Assembly (NCBI GenBank): GCA_049670505.1
Contig: JBATTK010000076.1
Span: forward strand, 1 to 23,103
Reading direction: 5' to 3'
DNA: 23,103 bases
Source: JBATTK01 sp049670505
GTDB lineage: Bacteria; Bacteroidota; Bacteroidia; Flavobacteriales; Flavobacteriaceae
Each line of letters opens with the position of its first letter. Within the stretch, counting starts at the first letter, position 1. Positions 22,964 to 23,103 of the stretch are shown here, in pieces. The position numbers and the translations under genes are program-made. Under the pieces are notes generated by a model that was not told where the DNA came from, searched no databases, and was given only the letters and a program-made list of their open reading frames with translations.

Positions 22964-23103
22964 TTATTTCTTTACTCCCGGTTGTTTTATAGTGTAGTTC
23001 AGTCGTTGTTTTTCTGCGGTGACCATTCCTTTTACTTCATTCAATAATGCCTTGGCATCATAAATAATACCATCCTTAATAGTATATTTTACCCCACCTA
23101 CCC
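22964..23103 (-). CDS. Amidohydrolase family protein, C-terminal fragment (runs off window)
   Basis: Only the last 46 codons are in the window; the gene continues beyond 23103. The visible part reads VGGVKYTIKDGIIYDAKALL, then NEVKGMVTAEKQR, and ends PGVKK before TAA (complement of 22964-22966). The KYTIKDGIIYDAKALL pattern is typical of the C-terminal strand and helix of secreted imidazolonepropionase-like amidohydrolases of Bacteroidota, where this part belongs to the small beta-sandwich domain after the catalytic barrel. The metal ligands lie outside the window, so the activity cannot be judged. Confidence 0.65.
   Translation of the reverse strand, partial: VGGVKYTIKDGIIYDAKALLNEVKGMVTAEKQRLNYTIKQPGVKK

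Overview
The window looks like chromosomal DNA of a marine-type member of the Flavobacteriaceae (Bacteroidota). The main clues are lipoproteins with short Bacteroidota-style signal peptides, a CarboxypepD_reg-like/OMP_b-brl_3 TonB-type receptor, DUF2911 and DUF4097-type proteins, an AT-rich moderate-GC composition, no Shine-Dalgarno sequences, and a Bacteroidota-type TAnnTTTG promoter element. The genus cannot be fixed from the sequence alone. No rRNA, tRNA or CRISPR array was seen.

Layout. Positions 1-574 are a gene-free, purine-rich array of drifting 7-nt words that runs up to the meaB stop codon. Positions 572-3125 (minus) are galM, a DUF2911 protein and meaB. Positions 3242-5871 (plus) are an ECF sigma factor, a single-pass putative anti-sigma protein and a secreted DUF4097-like protein carrying a long charged helix. 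Positions 5872-7327 (minus) are a msrA lipoprotein and a CBM9-like lipoprotein. At 7458-8138 (plus) is a cytosolic LytM/M23-fold protein with a near-leaderless promoter. Positions 8162-10158 (minus) are AraC regulator, NAD(P)-binding SDR and DUF1772 protein, preceded by a PqqB-like metallo-hydrolase lipoprotein (10213-11208). At 11434 is a 79-residue secreted basic protein (copy A). Positions 11725-13341 (minus) are a large SAM methyltransferase with a duplicated N-terminal module. Positions 13540-17532 hold tesA divergent from ybbA-ybbP. Positions 17600-21651 (minus) are an operon of outer-membrane receptor, LytS-type kinase and LytTR regulator. At 22017 is copy B of the small secreted protein, followed by a possible 37-residue membrane peptide and a strong terminator. 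Positions 22560-22880 are palindrome-rich, with a REP-like hairpin and a probable 224-bp MITE. The window ends in the C-terminus of an amidohydrolase (minus).

The strongest unexplained signal is the pair of small secreted proteins, 10.6 kb apart. Both are 79 residues long, share a conserved basic C-terminus, and have diverged middles. Their upstream regions share a 12-nt block and a 37-nt block (36/37 identical) at exactly the same spacing, and each has a hairpin ending 4 nt before the ATG. The hairpins have different sequences. Copy B lies divergent to the receptor/LytS/LytTR operon, so a regulatory link is possible, but that link is inference. The second strong signal is the heptamer-drift satellite at the left edge.
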